A stretch of DNA of 64,000 nucleotides, taken from NCBI RefSeq assembly GCF_017356035.1, contig NZ_JAFIQX010000008.1, positions 1-64,000 of the forward strand. Direction: 5' to 3'. The first letter of the stretch is position 1, and the number at the start of each line of letters is the position of its first letter. The translations under genes were made by a program, and so were the position numbers. Positions 1 to 8,596 of this stretch are shown piece after piece. Below the pieces are notes generated by a model, which did no database searches, was not told the DNA's origin, and saw only the letters and a program-made list of their open reading frames with translations. The DNA comes from Longitalea luteola (GTDB lineage: Bacteria > Bacteroidota > Bacteroidia > Chitinophagales > Chitinophagaceae).

Positions 1-69
1 GAGTAAAGCAGCTTTTACCACATCATTACAAAAAGTAACCTTCGATAGATCTTCGTTTAAATGCAACAT
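1..69 (-). CDS. possible N-terminus of an unidentified gene, cut by the window edge
   Basis: On the minus strand an ATG at 69-67 opens a frame that runs without a stop to base 1 (23 codons, beginning MLHLNEDLSKVTF). It lies downstream of the receiver-CRP gene on the same strand, with the tandem repeat at 91-423 between them. The piece is too short to recognise a family. It is supported only by the open frame and an ATG in a region that otherwise looks non-repetitive, so it may not be real. Confidence 0.35.
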   Translation of the reverse strand, partial: MLHLNEDLSKVTFCNDVVKAALL

Positions 70-90
70 GTACTTGCTCGTAGGGATACC

Positions 91-423
91 TTGTAATTTG
101 GTTCTTGTAATTTGTATTCGGGATTTATTTGGTTCTTGCTACTTGGTTCTTGGAATTTGTATTCAGGATTTTTTTGGTTCTTGGAATTTGTATTCGGGAT
201 TTATTTGGTTCTTGGAATTTGGTTCTTGGAATTTGTATTCAGGATTTATTTGGTTCTTGGAATTTGGTTCTTGGAATTTGTATTCGGGATTTATTTGGTT
301 CTTGGAATTTGGTTCTTGGAATTTGTATTCAGAATTTATTTGGTTCTTGGAATTTGGTTCTTGGAATTTGTATTCAGGATTTATTTGGTTCTTGTAATTG
401 GTTCTTGGAATTTGTATTCAGAA
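91..423. repeat. 45-bp composite tandem array built from TTGNNNN heptads
   Basis: About seven copies of a 45-bp unit. The reference point 'TTC(A/G)GGATT' recurs with its C at 119, 164, 195, 240, 285, 330, 375 and 419, giving spacings of 45, 31, 45, 45, 45, 45 and 44. Each full unit is six heptads (TTGGTTC, TTGGAAT, TTGGTTC, TTGGAAT, TTGTATT, CAGGATT) plus three bases. The 31-bp copy lacks exactly one 14-bp heptad pair. The array ends at 423 and the stop codon of the minus-strand regulator is 424-426. Because 45 is divisible by three, the array is open in several frames, but those frames are artefacts. Confidence 0.93.
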
Positions 424-1485
424 TTAGTTCAACAAATTTTCCAGTTCTTTCTCGTTCAGGATGGTAATGGCGCCGTCGTGAATATCGATGAGCTTTTCAC
501 TTTTAAATTCACTCAGCGTTCTGATCATGGAAGCAGTAGCCGTACCGGCAATGGCTGCCAGGTTCTCGCGGCTTAAATTAATGGAGCTTTTGTATTTTCT
601 GTTTACGGTGATCAATGCGTCTGCCACCTTTTTGCGCAAGGAGTTGTAGGCAAGTCCTAACAAAAGTTGTTCTTTTTCGGTAATGTTCTTTGCCATCATG
701 GTCATAAACCGGTACACTACCTCGCGACGCGTGTTCATGAGGGCATCAAACTCATCTTTTGGAATAAAGGCCAGCTCGGTATTCTCCATGGTCTCGGCCC
801 TTTCTTTATAAACTGTGCCTTCCAGCAGGGCTACATAACCCAGGAAATCACCTTCGCCATAGATCCCTACGATCAGTTCCTTGCCTTCTTCATTGGTCTT
901 ATACGTTTTTACTTTTCCTTTTTTTATGTAATACAGTCTGGCGGGGCGATTGCCCTCCACGTATATGATCTGTTTTCTTTTGTATTTGGTAACGTCCCGG
1001 TTCTCAGACAGCAAACTTAAAATATCCCGGTCATTACCCACCCTGGGCTGTTCATTCACCAGTTGGTGGCTACCATTCGCAGCTGCTTCCTTCCGTATAA
1101 ATTCCTGCTTCATCCATTCTGCACGTTTTAAGCGGCATTCTATGGCTTGCAGTAATTCTGTTTTCTCAAATGGTTTGGTAATGTAATCGTCAGCGCCCAG
1201 TTCCATGCCCCTTCGCACTTCTGCCCGGTCGGTGCGGGCTGAGAGAAAAATAAAGGGTGTGTTTCGAATAGCCTCGTTCTTGTGCAGGAGATGAAGAACG
1301 CCGTAGCCGTCTAAATGCGGCATCATTACATCGCACAGGATGAGGTCGGGTTTTTCCTGTAGTGCAATCTCAATTCCTTTTTTTCCATCATCTGCAGTAA
1401 ATACATTGTAATTAGCCAACTCGAGTATCTCCGCAACATTTTCCCTGATTCCGGCATTGTCTTCAATTACAAGAATCTTTTTCAT
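424..1485 (-). CDS. receiver domain fused to CRP/FNR-type transcription regulator
   Basis: 353 residues. An N-terminal response-regulator receiver domain (about 1-120) shows the acidic pair E8/D9, phospho-acceptor D52 in 'LILCDVMMP', and the lysine in 'YITKPFEK'. A cyclic-nucleotide-binding-like beta barrel follows (about 160-270), then a C-terminal CRP-type winged helix ('LSRENLAAIAGTATASMIRTL'). It probably links a phosphorelay to DNA binding in the cytoplasm. No histidine kinase is adjacent. The start is the ATG giving MKKILVIEDN; a longer frame from a TTG at 1536 adds 17 residues that do not belong to the receiver fold. The effector bound by the barrel, if any, cannot be told from sequence. 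Confidence 0.9.
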   Translation of the reverse strand: MKKILVIEDNAGIRENVAEILELANYNVFTADDGKKGIEIALQEKPDLILCDVMMPHLDGYGVLHLLHKNEAIRNTPFIFLSARTDRAEVRRGMELGADDYITKPFEKTELLQAIECRLKRAEWMKQEFIRKEAAANGSHQLVNEQPRVGNDRDILSLLSENRDVTKYKRKQIIYVEGNRPARLYYIKKGKVKTYKTNEEGKELIVGIYGEGDFLGYVALLEGTVYKERAETMENTELAFIPKDEFDALMNTRREVVYRFMTMMAKNITEKEQLLLGLAYNSLRKKVADALITVNRKYKSSINLSRENLAAIAGTATASMIRTLSEFKSEKLIDIHDGAITILNEKELENLLN

Positions 1486-2070
1486 GTTTAGTTGGGTTTT
1501 AAAAATGAAATAAAGCTGTTTACCATGCCATGGCAAGCATAGTCATAAGACATAGTCTTCGAAGGAATATCATAGATTATGAAACGGATAGGAATAAGGT
1601 GATGTCAGAGCTGCTTTCGGAGAAGTACTTATTAAAAAATATAGCGGAGAGAACTATCTCTAATGAATTCACTGTAATGAAAATCAAAACAGTGATAGCA
1701 ATTGTTTGGTTACCTGCTAAGGATTCGGTTACAATAAACAATATGAATCTGATGGACTGGTTAATTTTAAAGATAATGTATTTTATACATTATTCCCATC
1801 CCATTCATATTATTTTTATGAAGTCAATAGGCAATCATTCAATTTGTTCCCAATAATGTTTTCTGGATTATATTTCGGTAAGACACGGAAGAGATATGCA
1901 AAGTTGCACAATTTTAAACTTTTTGCATCCTGAACCAGCAGGTTTTTTTTCAATTCTAAAAAATTTAAAAAGTACGATTCACTTTACTTCAATCTTCAAC
2001 AAGTAGATAGCGAGTGAGGTGCGCCAAATTCGCTTTTGACGTTGCGATGATCATAATACACCTCGTTATA
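1486..2070. other. AT-rich intergenic region, no gene supported
   Basis: 585 bp between two minus-strand genes. It contains the upstream region of the receiver-CRP regulator and the 3' flank of the FAD/Fe-S gene. A plus-strand frame at 1530-1856 has no recognisable protein features and is rejected. A weak inverted repeat (ATGCAAAGT near 1895 and ACTTTTTGCAT near 1918) is the only structure noticed. I see no clear promoter or terminator. Confidence 0.5.
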
Positions 2071-4893
2071 TTACTGCGATACTTCGTCGAGCAAATACAA
2101 TACGGAGCGGTAGTTTTTGCCTGATGATTCAGCCAGCGCCATTTCGCAGGTCTTTGCAGTGGAATAACAATCATTGCATTGAGTGCTGTTTACTTCTGCT
2201 GCTTCAGCACGTGTAGCTGCAGCTGTTAAACCCGGATAATAAAACCCACGGTCACCGGCCATACCACAACAACCTGCAGTTGAAGGAATAACAGGTTCCT
2301 CTACGGTATGTGCAGCGAGTTGTAACAGGTTCCTGTTCAGATTCATCTTATGCAGTGAGCATACCGGGTGAAATACGGCCTTAGCTTTCTTTTTGACAAT
2401 AGTCAAACGCGGCATAAGTATATCAGTGGCAAACTGAAGGCTGTCGATGATCTTTAACCGGTCGAACCGCAGCTGGTTCTCGGGCGACAAATGCGGCCGG
2501 CAGGTCTGCAGGGAATGGGTACACGAAGTGATATCAAGCACAATGGGCAGAGCGCCCTGTTTGCTCCATTCCCACAAAACATCGATGGTGCTGTTAACAA
2601 AATAGCGATAGGCAGGCGTAAATCCTTTCGAGGCGAATGGCTGGGCGCAACAGGTGCCGGTGAGGTTGGAAGGGATCAATAACCGGATGTTGGCTTTGGC
2701 AGCCAGGCGGCGGCACACATCCACGATCGACTCCTGTTTTTCCATATCGCGACCCATCGTGCGGCTGATGCAGGACACGAAATAAACGACATCAGCCTGC
2801 TCAGGCAATTGTGGTTTAACAGTCACCGGAGCCGTCAATTGGCTGGGCCATAAGGGAAAAGCAGGCGCTATCTTACGAATACCAGTCGTGAACCGGTACA
2901 TTGCTTTTCGTCCAAATATGCGATTCACCAGTCTTCCGCTGTGTAAACCGGTTTTAATGAGCCGTTCTACCAGCCCAAAATGCTTAGCCACCTGCATGGC
3001 AATGGCATTGCCGGTTTTCGAATGGTTCTCTTTTCTCAATCGCTTTACGAGTTCCCCTGTATTGATAGCTACAGGACAATCTGTAGCACACATGCCATCT
3101 ACTGCACAGGTATCGAGACCATCGTAGGCATAATCTTTCAGGATACTATTATAGGTAGCGGTGTCCCCGGCTTTTTTCAATCTTGCCAGTGAACGTCTTA
3201 ATACGATCCGCTGGCGGGGCGTAAGGGTGAAATGGCGGCTGGGGCAACGGTTCTCACAATAACCGCATTCGACGCATTTGTCGACTTCTTCCTCCACCAC
3301 CGGCATGGGCTTCAGGTTCTTTAAATGGCAGTTCTTATCGGCATTGATGATCACGCCGGGGTTCAGGATATTGTCGGGATCAATCAGCGCTTTCAGTTCC
3401 TGCATAATGGCATAGCCATCACTCCCCCACTCGGTTTCCACGTAGGGTGCAATGATCCGCCCCGTTCCGTGTTCCGCCTTTAACGCTCCATTATACCGTT
3501 TGATGATCAATTCCGCCAGCGCATCATTAAAAGCGCCAAAAACGGCTATCTCTTCGGGCGTATCGAAGGATTGCGTCAACAGGAAATGCAGGTTACCCTC
3601 CTTGGCGTGACCGAATACAATGGCATCATTGTAATTAAATTTTATGAACAGCTGTTGCAGGGCTTCAATGGCATCGCCCAGGCGGTCAACCGGTACTGCA
3701 ATGTCTTCCAGCATCACCGAAGTGCCTTTTTGCCGTACGGCCGCCACGGAAGGATACATTCCTTTGCGCAGCTTCCAGTAATTGGCCTGAATGGCTTCAT
3801 CGGTGGTAAACGTGGTTTTATATATTATAGGTAGGGCATCTATGAATTGTGCAGCCCTGGTCAGTTTTTCCTCCAGTCCTGCCGCGGTTTCGGCCTGGTA
3901 TTCGCACAAGATGCCCGCGGTGTTGGCTGGCAGGGTCTTCAGGAAGGCGGGGGCGCCGGCCAGGTCTTCAATGGAATGAATGGCGGCCCTGTCCATGAAC
4001 TCCAGCGCTTCAGCGTCGCTTTCTTTCAAGGCGGGAATTGCGTTACAGGCGGCAGCCGGTGATGCAAAGAACAACAGGCCGGTGCTCTTGTATGGTTTAT
4101 CGGGTATGGTGTTCAGCACCGCCTCCGCAATAAAGGCGAGCGTACCTTCAGCCCCGATCAGCAAATGGGCCAGCACATCCAGCGGATGCTCATAATCCAG
4201 GAAAGCATTGATACTGTAACCAACCGTGTTCTTTATTTTATACTTCTCCCTGATCCTGGCAGTTAATGCCGGATTGCTTTTAACGCGCTGCGCCAGTTGT
4301 TGAATGCCGGCAAACAATTGCGGCTGGGTGGTTTCAAAGCGTTTGTAATCAGCTGCATTTTCCGTATTGAATACTTCGCCGTTAGGCAGTACGAACTTTA
4401 CAAACTTAAGGGTATGGTAAGAATTATAAGCCACCCCGCAACACATGCCGCTGGAATTGTTCGACAAAATGCCTCCCATCATGGCGGCATTGATAGAAGC
4501 CGGGTCGGGTCCGATCTTCTTTTTGTATTGTTTCAGGAAAAAATTCACGCGGCTGCCGGTGATGCCGGGCTGCACCCGCACTGTTGCACCGGCCATTTCC
4601 GCTTTGATCAGCGGCCAGTTGCGTGAGAGGTCAACCAGGATGCCATCGGTTACCGACTGGCCCGATAAACTGGTGCCGCCGGTGCGAAAAGTAAGTGAGG
4701 TCTGGTATTGTTTGGCCAGCTTAAAGAGCAGCTGCACTTCTTCCACATTCACCGGGAACACAACGGCCCTGGGCACCAGGGTATAAAAACTGGCATCAGA
4801 TGCGTACGCGTGCAGGTCTATGAGCCGGGTCTTCAATCTTTCTGCCGGAAAATGCGCTGCCAGGGCCTGTTGTATTTTCTTTTCTTTCGTCAT
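2071..4893 (-). CDS. FAD-binding and Fe-S cluster oxidoreductase (D-lactate/glycolate dehydrogenase type)
   Basis: 940 residues, full length for the fused FAD/Fe-S D-2-hydroxyacid dehydrogenase family (YdiJ-like). The N-terminal half has the FAD-binding PCMH fold ('TFRTGGTSLSGQSV', 'GGILSNNSSGM') and the FAD-oxidase C domain ('GHAKEGNLHF', 'EHGTGRIIAPY', 'DPDNILNPG'). A 4Fe-4S dicluster follows ('CVECGYCENRCPSRH', 'CAVDGMCATDCPV'), then two CCG-type cysteine domains ('TCCAQPF', 'GCCGMAGDRG'). It most likely oxidises D-lactate or a related D-2-hydroxy acid and passes electrons toward the respiratory chain at the membrane. All cluster cysteines appear intact. The exact substrate is inferred from the family only. 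Confidence 0.9.
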   Translation of the reverse strand: MTKEKKIQQALAAHFPAERLKTRLIDLHAYASDASFYTLVPRAVVFPVNVEEVQLLFKLAKQYQTSLTFRTGGTSLSGQSVTDGILVDLSRNWPLIKAEMAGATVRVQPGITGSRVNFFLKQYKKKIGPDPASINAAMMGGILSNNSSGMCCGVAYNSYHTLKFVKFVLPNGEVFNTENAADYKRFETTQPQLFAGIQQLAQRVKSNPALTARIREKYKIKNTVGYSINAFLDYEHPLDVLAHLLIGAEGTLAFIAEAVLNTIPDKPYKSTGLLFFASPAAACNAIPALKESDAEALEFMDRAAIHSIEDLAGAPAFLKTLPANTAGILCEYQAETAAGLEEKLTRAAQFIDALPIIYKTTFTTDEAIQANYWKLRKGMYPSVAAVRQKGTSVMLEDIAVPVDRLGDAIEALQQLFIKFNYNDAIVFGHAKEGNLHFLLTQSFDTPEEIAVFGAFNDALAELIIKRYNGALKAEHGTGRIIAPYVETEWGSDGYAIMQELKALIDPDNILNPGVIINADKNCHLKNLKPMPVVEEEVDKCVECGYCENRCPSRHFTLTPRQRIVLRRSLARLKKAGDTATYNSILKDYAYDGLDTCAVDGMCATDCPVAINTGELVKRLRKENHSKTGNAIAMQVAKHFGLVERLIKTGLHSGRLVNRIFGRKAMYRFTTGIRKIAPAFPLWPSQLTAPVTVKPQLPEQADVVYFVSCISRTMGRDMEKQESIVDVCRRLAAKANIRLLIPSNLTGTCCAQPFASKGFTPAYRYFVNSTIDVLWEWSKQGALPIVLDITSCTHSLQTCRPHLSPENQLRFDRLKIIDSLQFATDILMPRLTIVKKKAKAVFHPVCSLHKMNLNRNLLQLAAHTVEEPVIPSTAGCCGMAGDRGFYYPGLTAAATRAEAAEVNSTQCNDCYSTAKTCEMALAESSGKNYRSVLYLLDEVSQ

Positions 4894-4937
4894 TGGGGTA
4901 TCTGCTGGTTTCGGTTTGCAAGTTAAGCCATATCAGC

Positions 4938-5040
4938 GGAACGCAGAACGCGAAACGCGGAACGCAGAACGCGAAACGCAGAACGCGGAACGCAGAACGC
5001 AGAACGCGAAACGCAGAACGCAGAATGCAAAGTGCCGAAC
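4938..5040. repeat. NNAACGC heptad array in a divergent intergenic region
   Basis: About fourteen tandem 7-bp units of the form (G/A)(G/A)AACGC, such as GGAACGC, AGAACGC and GAAACGC, degrade at the right end to AGAATGC and AAAGTGC. A second short heptad run, CTTCCGA repeated about four times, lies at 5116-5140. The array sits between divergently transcribed genes, upstream of the FAD/Fe-S gene, so unlike most arrays in this window it is not at a gene 3' end. The rest of 4894-5276 contains the hairpin at 5051-5086 and no gene. Confidence 0.92.
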
Positions 5041-5050
5041 GTGCCGACCG

Positions 5051-5086
5051 GCCTGCTTCGCCGAAGCTCCGGAAGGCGCAGCAGGC
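5051..5086. repeat. REP-like GC hairpin
   Basis: Outer arms GCCTGCT and AGCAGGC enclose an inner CGCC/GGCG stem. The core CTTCGCCGAAGCTCCGG (5055-5071) matches CTTCGCTGAAGCTACGG in the hairpin at 9045-9074 with two differences over 17 bases. Two copies in unrelated intergenic regions suggest a dispersed palindromic element. Confidence 0.5.
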
Positions 5087-5309
5087 AGGCGCAAAAACAC
5101 GCATACATTTATCAGCTTCCGACTTCCGACCTCCGACTTCGTCATTAAACGTTAACCGTACACCAAAATCTGAAAACACCTTTATTTCCTGCATGCACAA
5201 ACGCATTTCAAATATCAAAATTAAAAATATGCGTCACCGTTTGAACGATTTTTTTTAAATTCAGGAAATTTTCGTTCTGAAAAAATGCCTGGCCATACTG
5301 CTGCTCACG

Positions 5310-5819
5310 GTGCATTTGTTTAACCTGTGCGGTTATACGCTGTTGTTTGAATATTTCATCCAGCGTTCGAACGGGCAGTTGATAAAGCAGCTGGACAATC
5401 ACGACTACAAAGACAGCGAGCTTATTGAGGTGAAGATCGCTTTACATTTGCCTTATCTTTCCAACTGGAGCGAATATGAACGGGTAGATGGCGAAGCGGA
5501 AGTGAATGGAGCCTACTATAGTTATGTAAAGCGAAAGATCCACAACGATACCCTGTACCTGTTGTGCCTGCCGAATAAAAATAAAACCCGACTAACCGCC
5601 GCACGTATTGAATATGCCAGTAAAGCACATGACGTACCCGCTAACAAAAAAGATTTTCAGGCGTTCAAAAAGAATCCGGCCGGCAATGAATACAATCAAC
5701 CTGTTACCCTCTATGATGTAGCAGTTCTTTCCATGATGGCACATCAGCGCGGTGAAGATCCTGCGCCACCGGTTACAATCAACTATAATTCCGGCCCCTT
5801 CCATCCCCCACAGGGTTAA
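5310..5819 (+). CDS. small membrane-anchored protein of unknown function
   Basis: 169 residues from a GTG at 5310. The in-frame sequence just upstream encodes LKKCLAILLLTV, so the natural protein probably begins about 11 codons earlier, at the CTG at 5277, and carries a full N-terminal hydrophobic anchor (KKCLAILLLTVHLFNLCGY). No ATG is available in this frame; the ATG at 5285 is out of frame. The remainder is soluble, with tryptophan/tyrosine-rich stretches ('LPYLSNWSEYERVDG') and a proline-rich tail ('EDPAPPVTINYNSGPFHPPQ'). It resembles small Bacteroidota proteins found near metal-related TonB receptors, but no such receptor is present here. Function unknown. Confidence 0.7.
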   Translation: MHLFNLCGYTLLFEYFIQRSNGQLIKQLDNHDYKDSELIEVKIALHLPYLSNWSEYERVDGEAEVNGAYYSYVKRKIHNDTLYLLCLPNKNKTRLTAARIEYASKAHDVPANKKDFQAFKKNPAGNEYNQPVTLYDVAVLSMMAHQRGEDPAPPVTINYNSGPFHPPQG

Positions 5820-5926
5820 AAAAACGAACAACTTATCAGTAAACCCGGGGGCGAAGATCCCCTGCCCATTGATCCATCAGCCTGTTATTCAACTCATTGT
5901 TGATAATAAGCTCAACACATACTTCC

Positions 5927-8170
5927 ATGACCATTGCCTTTCCTCGATGGCTGGCCATTCTGTTATGGCCGGCCATCTCTTGTACCTGGCCAACAGCGCC
6001 CAATAAAAAAATGATCAATTTGCTGTCGAATGTCGCAGAGCGCACAAATGTTCCGGCCAACCCTTTTGCCTCCGAAACAAAATTATCTTTCTATGATTCC
6101 CTGTTGCAGACGGCAACGGCGTATCCCGATTCAGCCACCGCCATCTTTGCTATAGCCAATACACACCTGGAACTGGGGCAGGAAGAAAAAGCCATACGGT
6201 TGCTTGAAAAACTGTTTCGTGATATGCCGCCCTCCCTCTTCGATCACAAAAAAATGGTCTTGAAAACCCTGGCTATGTGCCATCTTCGGCTGGGCGAAAG
6301 AAAGAACTGCATCTATAATCATTCCGGTGAATCATGTATCTATCCGATTGCCGGCAAAGGTGTACACGTAAACAAACAGGGCGCCGAAAAAGCCATTGGA
6401 CTGTACGAAACAATATTGAAATACGATGCCTTCGACCTGGAATCGAGATGGTTGCTGAATATTGCATACATGGCCGCCGGGGGCTATCCGCACAAAGTGC
6501 CACCGCATTTATTACTTGACATATCCGGCACGGATAGTAACTGCAGCGTTCGACCCTTCACTGATCTGGCTGCCCGCGTAGGCATCAATATCAAAAATAT
6601 GGCCGGCGGTAGCATCATTGAAGACCTCAACAACGACGGTTATGTTGATATTGTCACCAGCAGTTGGGGATTACAGGAAGGCATGCATTATTACATCAAT
6701 AATGGCAATGGCACATTTAAGGATGCCACCGCTTCTTCCGGATTAAAATACCTTACCGGTGGACTGAACCTGCTGCAAACCGATTATAACAACGACGGAT
6801 GGAAAGATATTTTTGTGCTGCGCGGCGCCTGGAAAGATCAGTATGGCAAAGAACCGAATTCGCTTTTACGGAATAACGGCGATGGCAGCTTTACCGACGT
6901 TACGCATGAAGCGAAATTGCTCTCCTTCCACCCTACGCAAACAGCTACCTGGGCCGATTTTAATAACGATGGATGGCTGGATGTTTTTATTGGCAATGAA
7001 ACAGGGTACAGTGGCGAACAACACCCTTGTGAGCTTTATCTGAATAACAGGGATGGTAGTTTTACCGAAGCAGCCGCGAAAGCCGGTTGCAATATCATCG
7101 CTTTTGTAAAGGGGGTAACCTCGGGCGACTACGATAACGATGGCCGGATAGATCTTTTCCTGTCGACCCTGGACGGAAAAAAGATACTGCTGAAAAATGA
7201 AGCATCGGTGAACGGCGCCTGTCACTTCAAAAATGTTTCAAGACAGGCCGGGCTGAGTGATCATTTTGGTGGCACTTTCACCACCTGGTTCTTTGATTAT
7301 GATAATGATGGCTGGCTCGATATCCTGGCATGCGGCTATGAATTCACCAAATCGCTCGCCTGGTATGCTGCAGCGGAAGCAATGAATATTCCACAGGGCA
7401 ATTCAGGCAGGATCTACCTGTTTCGTAACCGGCAAGACGGAACGTTTGAAGATGTTTCAGCAAGAACAGGTTTGAACAAGATCGCCTTTGCCATGGGTGG
7501 CAATTTTGGCGATGTAGACAATGATGGCTGGCTCGATCTTTACCTAGGAACCGGTAACCCGCAATACGCATCCCTCGTGCCTAACAAAATGTTCAAAAAC
7601 GTCAATGGTCATCGCTTTGCCGATGTAACCACGTCTGCCCGCGTTGGCAACCTGCAAAAAGGGCATGGAGTTTCTTTTGTTGATCTTGATAATGATGGAG
7701 ACCAGGATATCTATATTGAAATGGGTGGTGCATATATGGGCGATGCTTATGAAAATGCATTGTACGTCAATCCCGGTCAAAACGATAATCACCGCTTGCT
7801 GCTTTGTGTGCAGGGCACCACCAGCAACCGCGCGGCAATTGGCGCACGGTTGAAGATATCGTTTACAGATAAAGGGATCAAACGCACTGTGTACCGTGAC
7901 GTTAATTCCGGCGGCAGCTTTGGCGCCAATCCATTAACGCAGCATATTGGCATTGGGGCAGCAACGATTGTAGATGAAATTGTTGTACAATGGCCGGGCA
8001 CTTATACGTCCCAGGTATGGAAGCAGGTGCCAGCTGATGCACTCATTTCAATACAGCAGGGGATCCAAACTTTCTGGAGCAAACGCCTGAAATCTTTCAA
8101 TTTCAACCGGGAAACACCCGAGATCATCGATTGTTTTCCGCAAACCCGGGCTGACGTGCCAGGAAAATAG
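5927..8170 (+). CDS. FG-GAP/VCBS repeat protein with ASPIC/UnbV domain
   Basis: 747 residues from the ATG at 5927, which gives a hydrophobic export signal ('FPRWLAILLWPAISC', possibly a weak lipobox). A TPR-like helical region (about 40-170) is followed by at least seven calcium-loop repeats of the type DxNNDGxxD ('DLNNDGYVD', 'DYNNDGWKD', 'DFNNDGWLD', 'DYDNDGRID', 'DVDNDGWLD', 'DLDNDGDQD'), as in an integrin-like beta propeller. It ends with an ASPIC/UnbV module ('AIGARLKIS', 'SFGANPLTQHIGIG'). It is probably an exported, Ca2+-binding, surface-exposed protein. Members of the family often travel with SusC/SusD systems, but none is adjacent here. Confidence 0.85.
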   Translation: MTIAFPRWLAILLWPAISCTWPTAPNKKMINLLSNVAERTNVPANPFASETKLSFYDSLLQTATAYPDSATAIFAIANTHLELGQEEKAIRLLEKLFRDMPPSLFDHKKMVLKTLAMCHLRLGERKNCIYNHSGESCIYPIAGKGVHVNKQGAEKAIGLYETILKYDAFDLESRWLLNIAYMAAGGYPHKVPPHLLLDISGTDSNCSVRPFTDLAARVGINIKNMAGGSIIEDLNNDGYVDIVTSSWGLQEGMHYYINNGNGTFKDATASSGLKYLTGGLNLLQTDYNNDGWKDIFVLRGAWKDQYGKEPNSLLRNNGDGSFTDVTHEAKLLSFHPTQTATWADFNNDGWLDVFIGNETGYSGEQHPCELYLNNRDGSFTEAAAKAGCNIIAFVKGVTSGDYDNDGRIDLFLSTLDGKKILLKNEASVNGACHFKNVSRQAGLSDHFGGTFTTWFFDYDNDGWLDILACGYEFTKSLAWYAAAEAMNIPQGNSGRIYLFRNRQDGTFEDVSARTGLNKIAFAMGGNFGDVDNDGWLDLYLGTGNPQYASLVPNKMFKNVNGHRFADVTTSARVGNLQKGHGVSFVDLDNDGDQDIYIEMGGAYMGDAYENALYVNPGQNDNHRLLLCVQGTTSNRAAIGARLKISFTDKGIKRTVYRDVNSGGSFGANPLTQHIGIGAATIVDEIVVQWPGTYTSQVWKQVPADALISIQQGIQTFWSKRLKSFNFNRETPEIIDCFPQTRADVPGK

Positions 8171-8236
8171 TTTTTACAGCTACAAAAAAACCTTCGGCAT
8201 ACAAAAGCCGGCTGTTCTTATTGTAAAAAAACTTAT

Positions 8237-8244
8237 TAATTTTG
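8237..8244 (+). promoter_or_regulatory. TAATTTTG box, possible -7 promoter element
   Basis: Matches the Bacteroidota -7 consensus TAnnTTTG. A TTG at 8221-8223 is only 13 bp upstream, closer than the usual 19-21, so the match is weak. It would give a 5' leader of about 350 bases for the receiver gene at 8597, or it may be the relic promoter of the decayed frame that follows. Confidence 0.35.
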
Positions 8245-8262
8245 CACCCGACTTAACTGATT

Positions 8263-8514
8263 TACACGCTATTATCACTGGTAAACATAGATCCGGCAGA
8301 ATTTGGCCAGATGATTGCTATATAGTTTTAAGATAAGGAACCATTATCTTATGATAATTCATTCATTGTATCAGGGCTCCGGTATATCTTCAAACTAAAT
8401 CGCAAACATCCTGAATTACTTCAGGTACTGGCAAAGGTTCAGTCATCAGGACTTGCTGTATTCCGTTTACACCCTACATTAATCGACTTCGAAGCCATAC
8501 AGCTTTGGAAATAA
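8263..8514 (+). pseudogene. possible decayed coding remnant
   Basis: One frame reads as protein-like text interrupted by two in-frame stops: LVNIDPAEFGQMIAI, stop (TAG near 8323), one codon, stop (TAA 8329-8331), then 60 codons to TAA at 8512-8514. The last part contains 'FIVSGLRYIFKLNRKHPELL' and 'GLAVFRLHPTLIDFEAIQLW'. Its residue composition resembles real protein more than typical intergenic translation does. No start codon or family was identified. It lies between the FG-GAP gene and the receiver gene and could simply be chance. Confidence 0.3.
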
Positions 8515-8596
8515 CCTGTTCACGGAAAAGGAAAAATAAATAACCATTAAACCTGGATAAGGGATATTTATCCAAAGCAAAACTATTGTCAGCACA

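Noticed and set aside
91-423. Resemblance to a CRISPR array
   Set aside because: The units are contiguous with no unique spacers, the inner period is 7 bp and no cas gene is present.
68-576. Three long open frames across the 45-bp repeat
   Set aside because: They only reflect a repeat unit divisible by three; the translation is a monotonous repeat and one frame runs antisense into the real regulator gene.
1530-1856. 108-codon plus-strand frame
   Set aside because: It overlaps the regulator's upstream region, has no recognisable motif and has a low-complexity, AT-driven composition.
4796-5258. Several overlapping frames through the AACGC array
   Set aside because: The translations are repeat-derived (R/N/A/E-rich) and occur on both strands, as expected from heptads being open in many frames.
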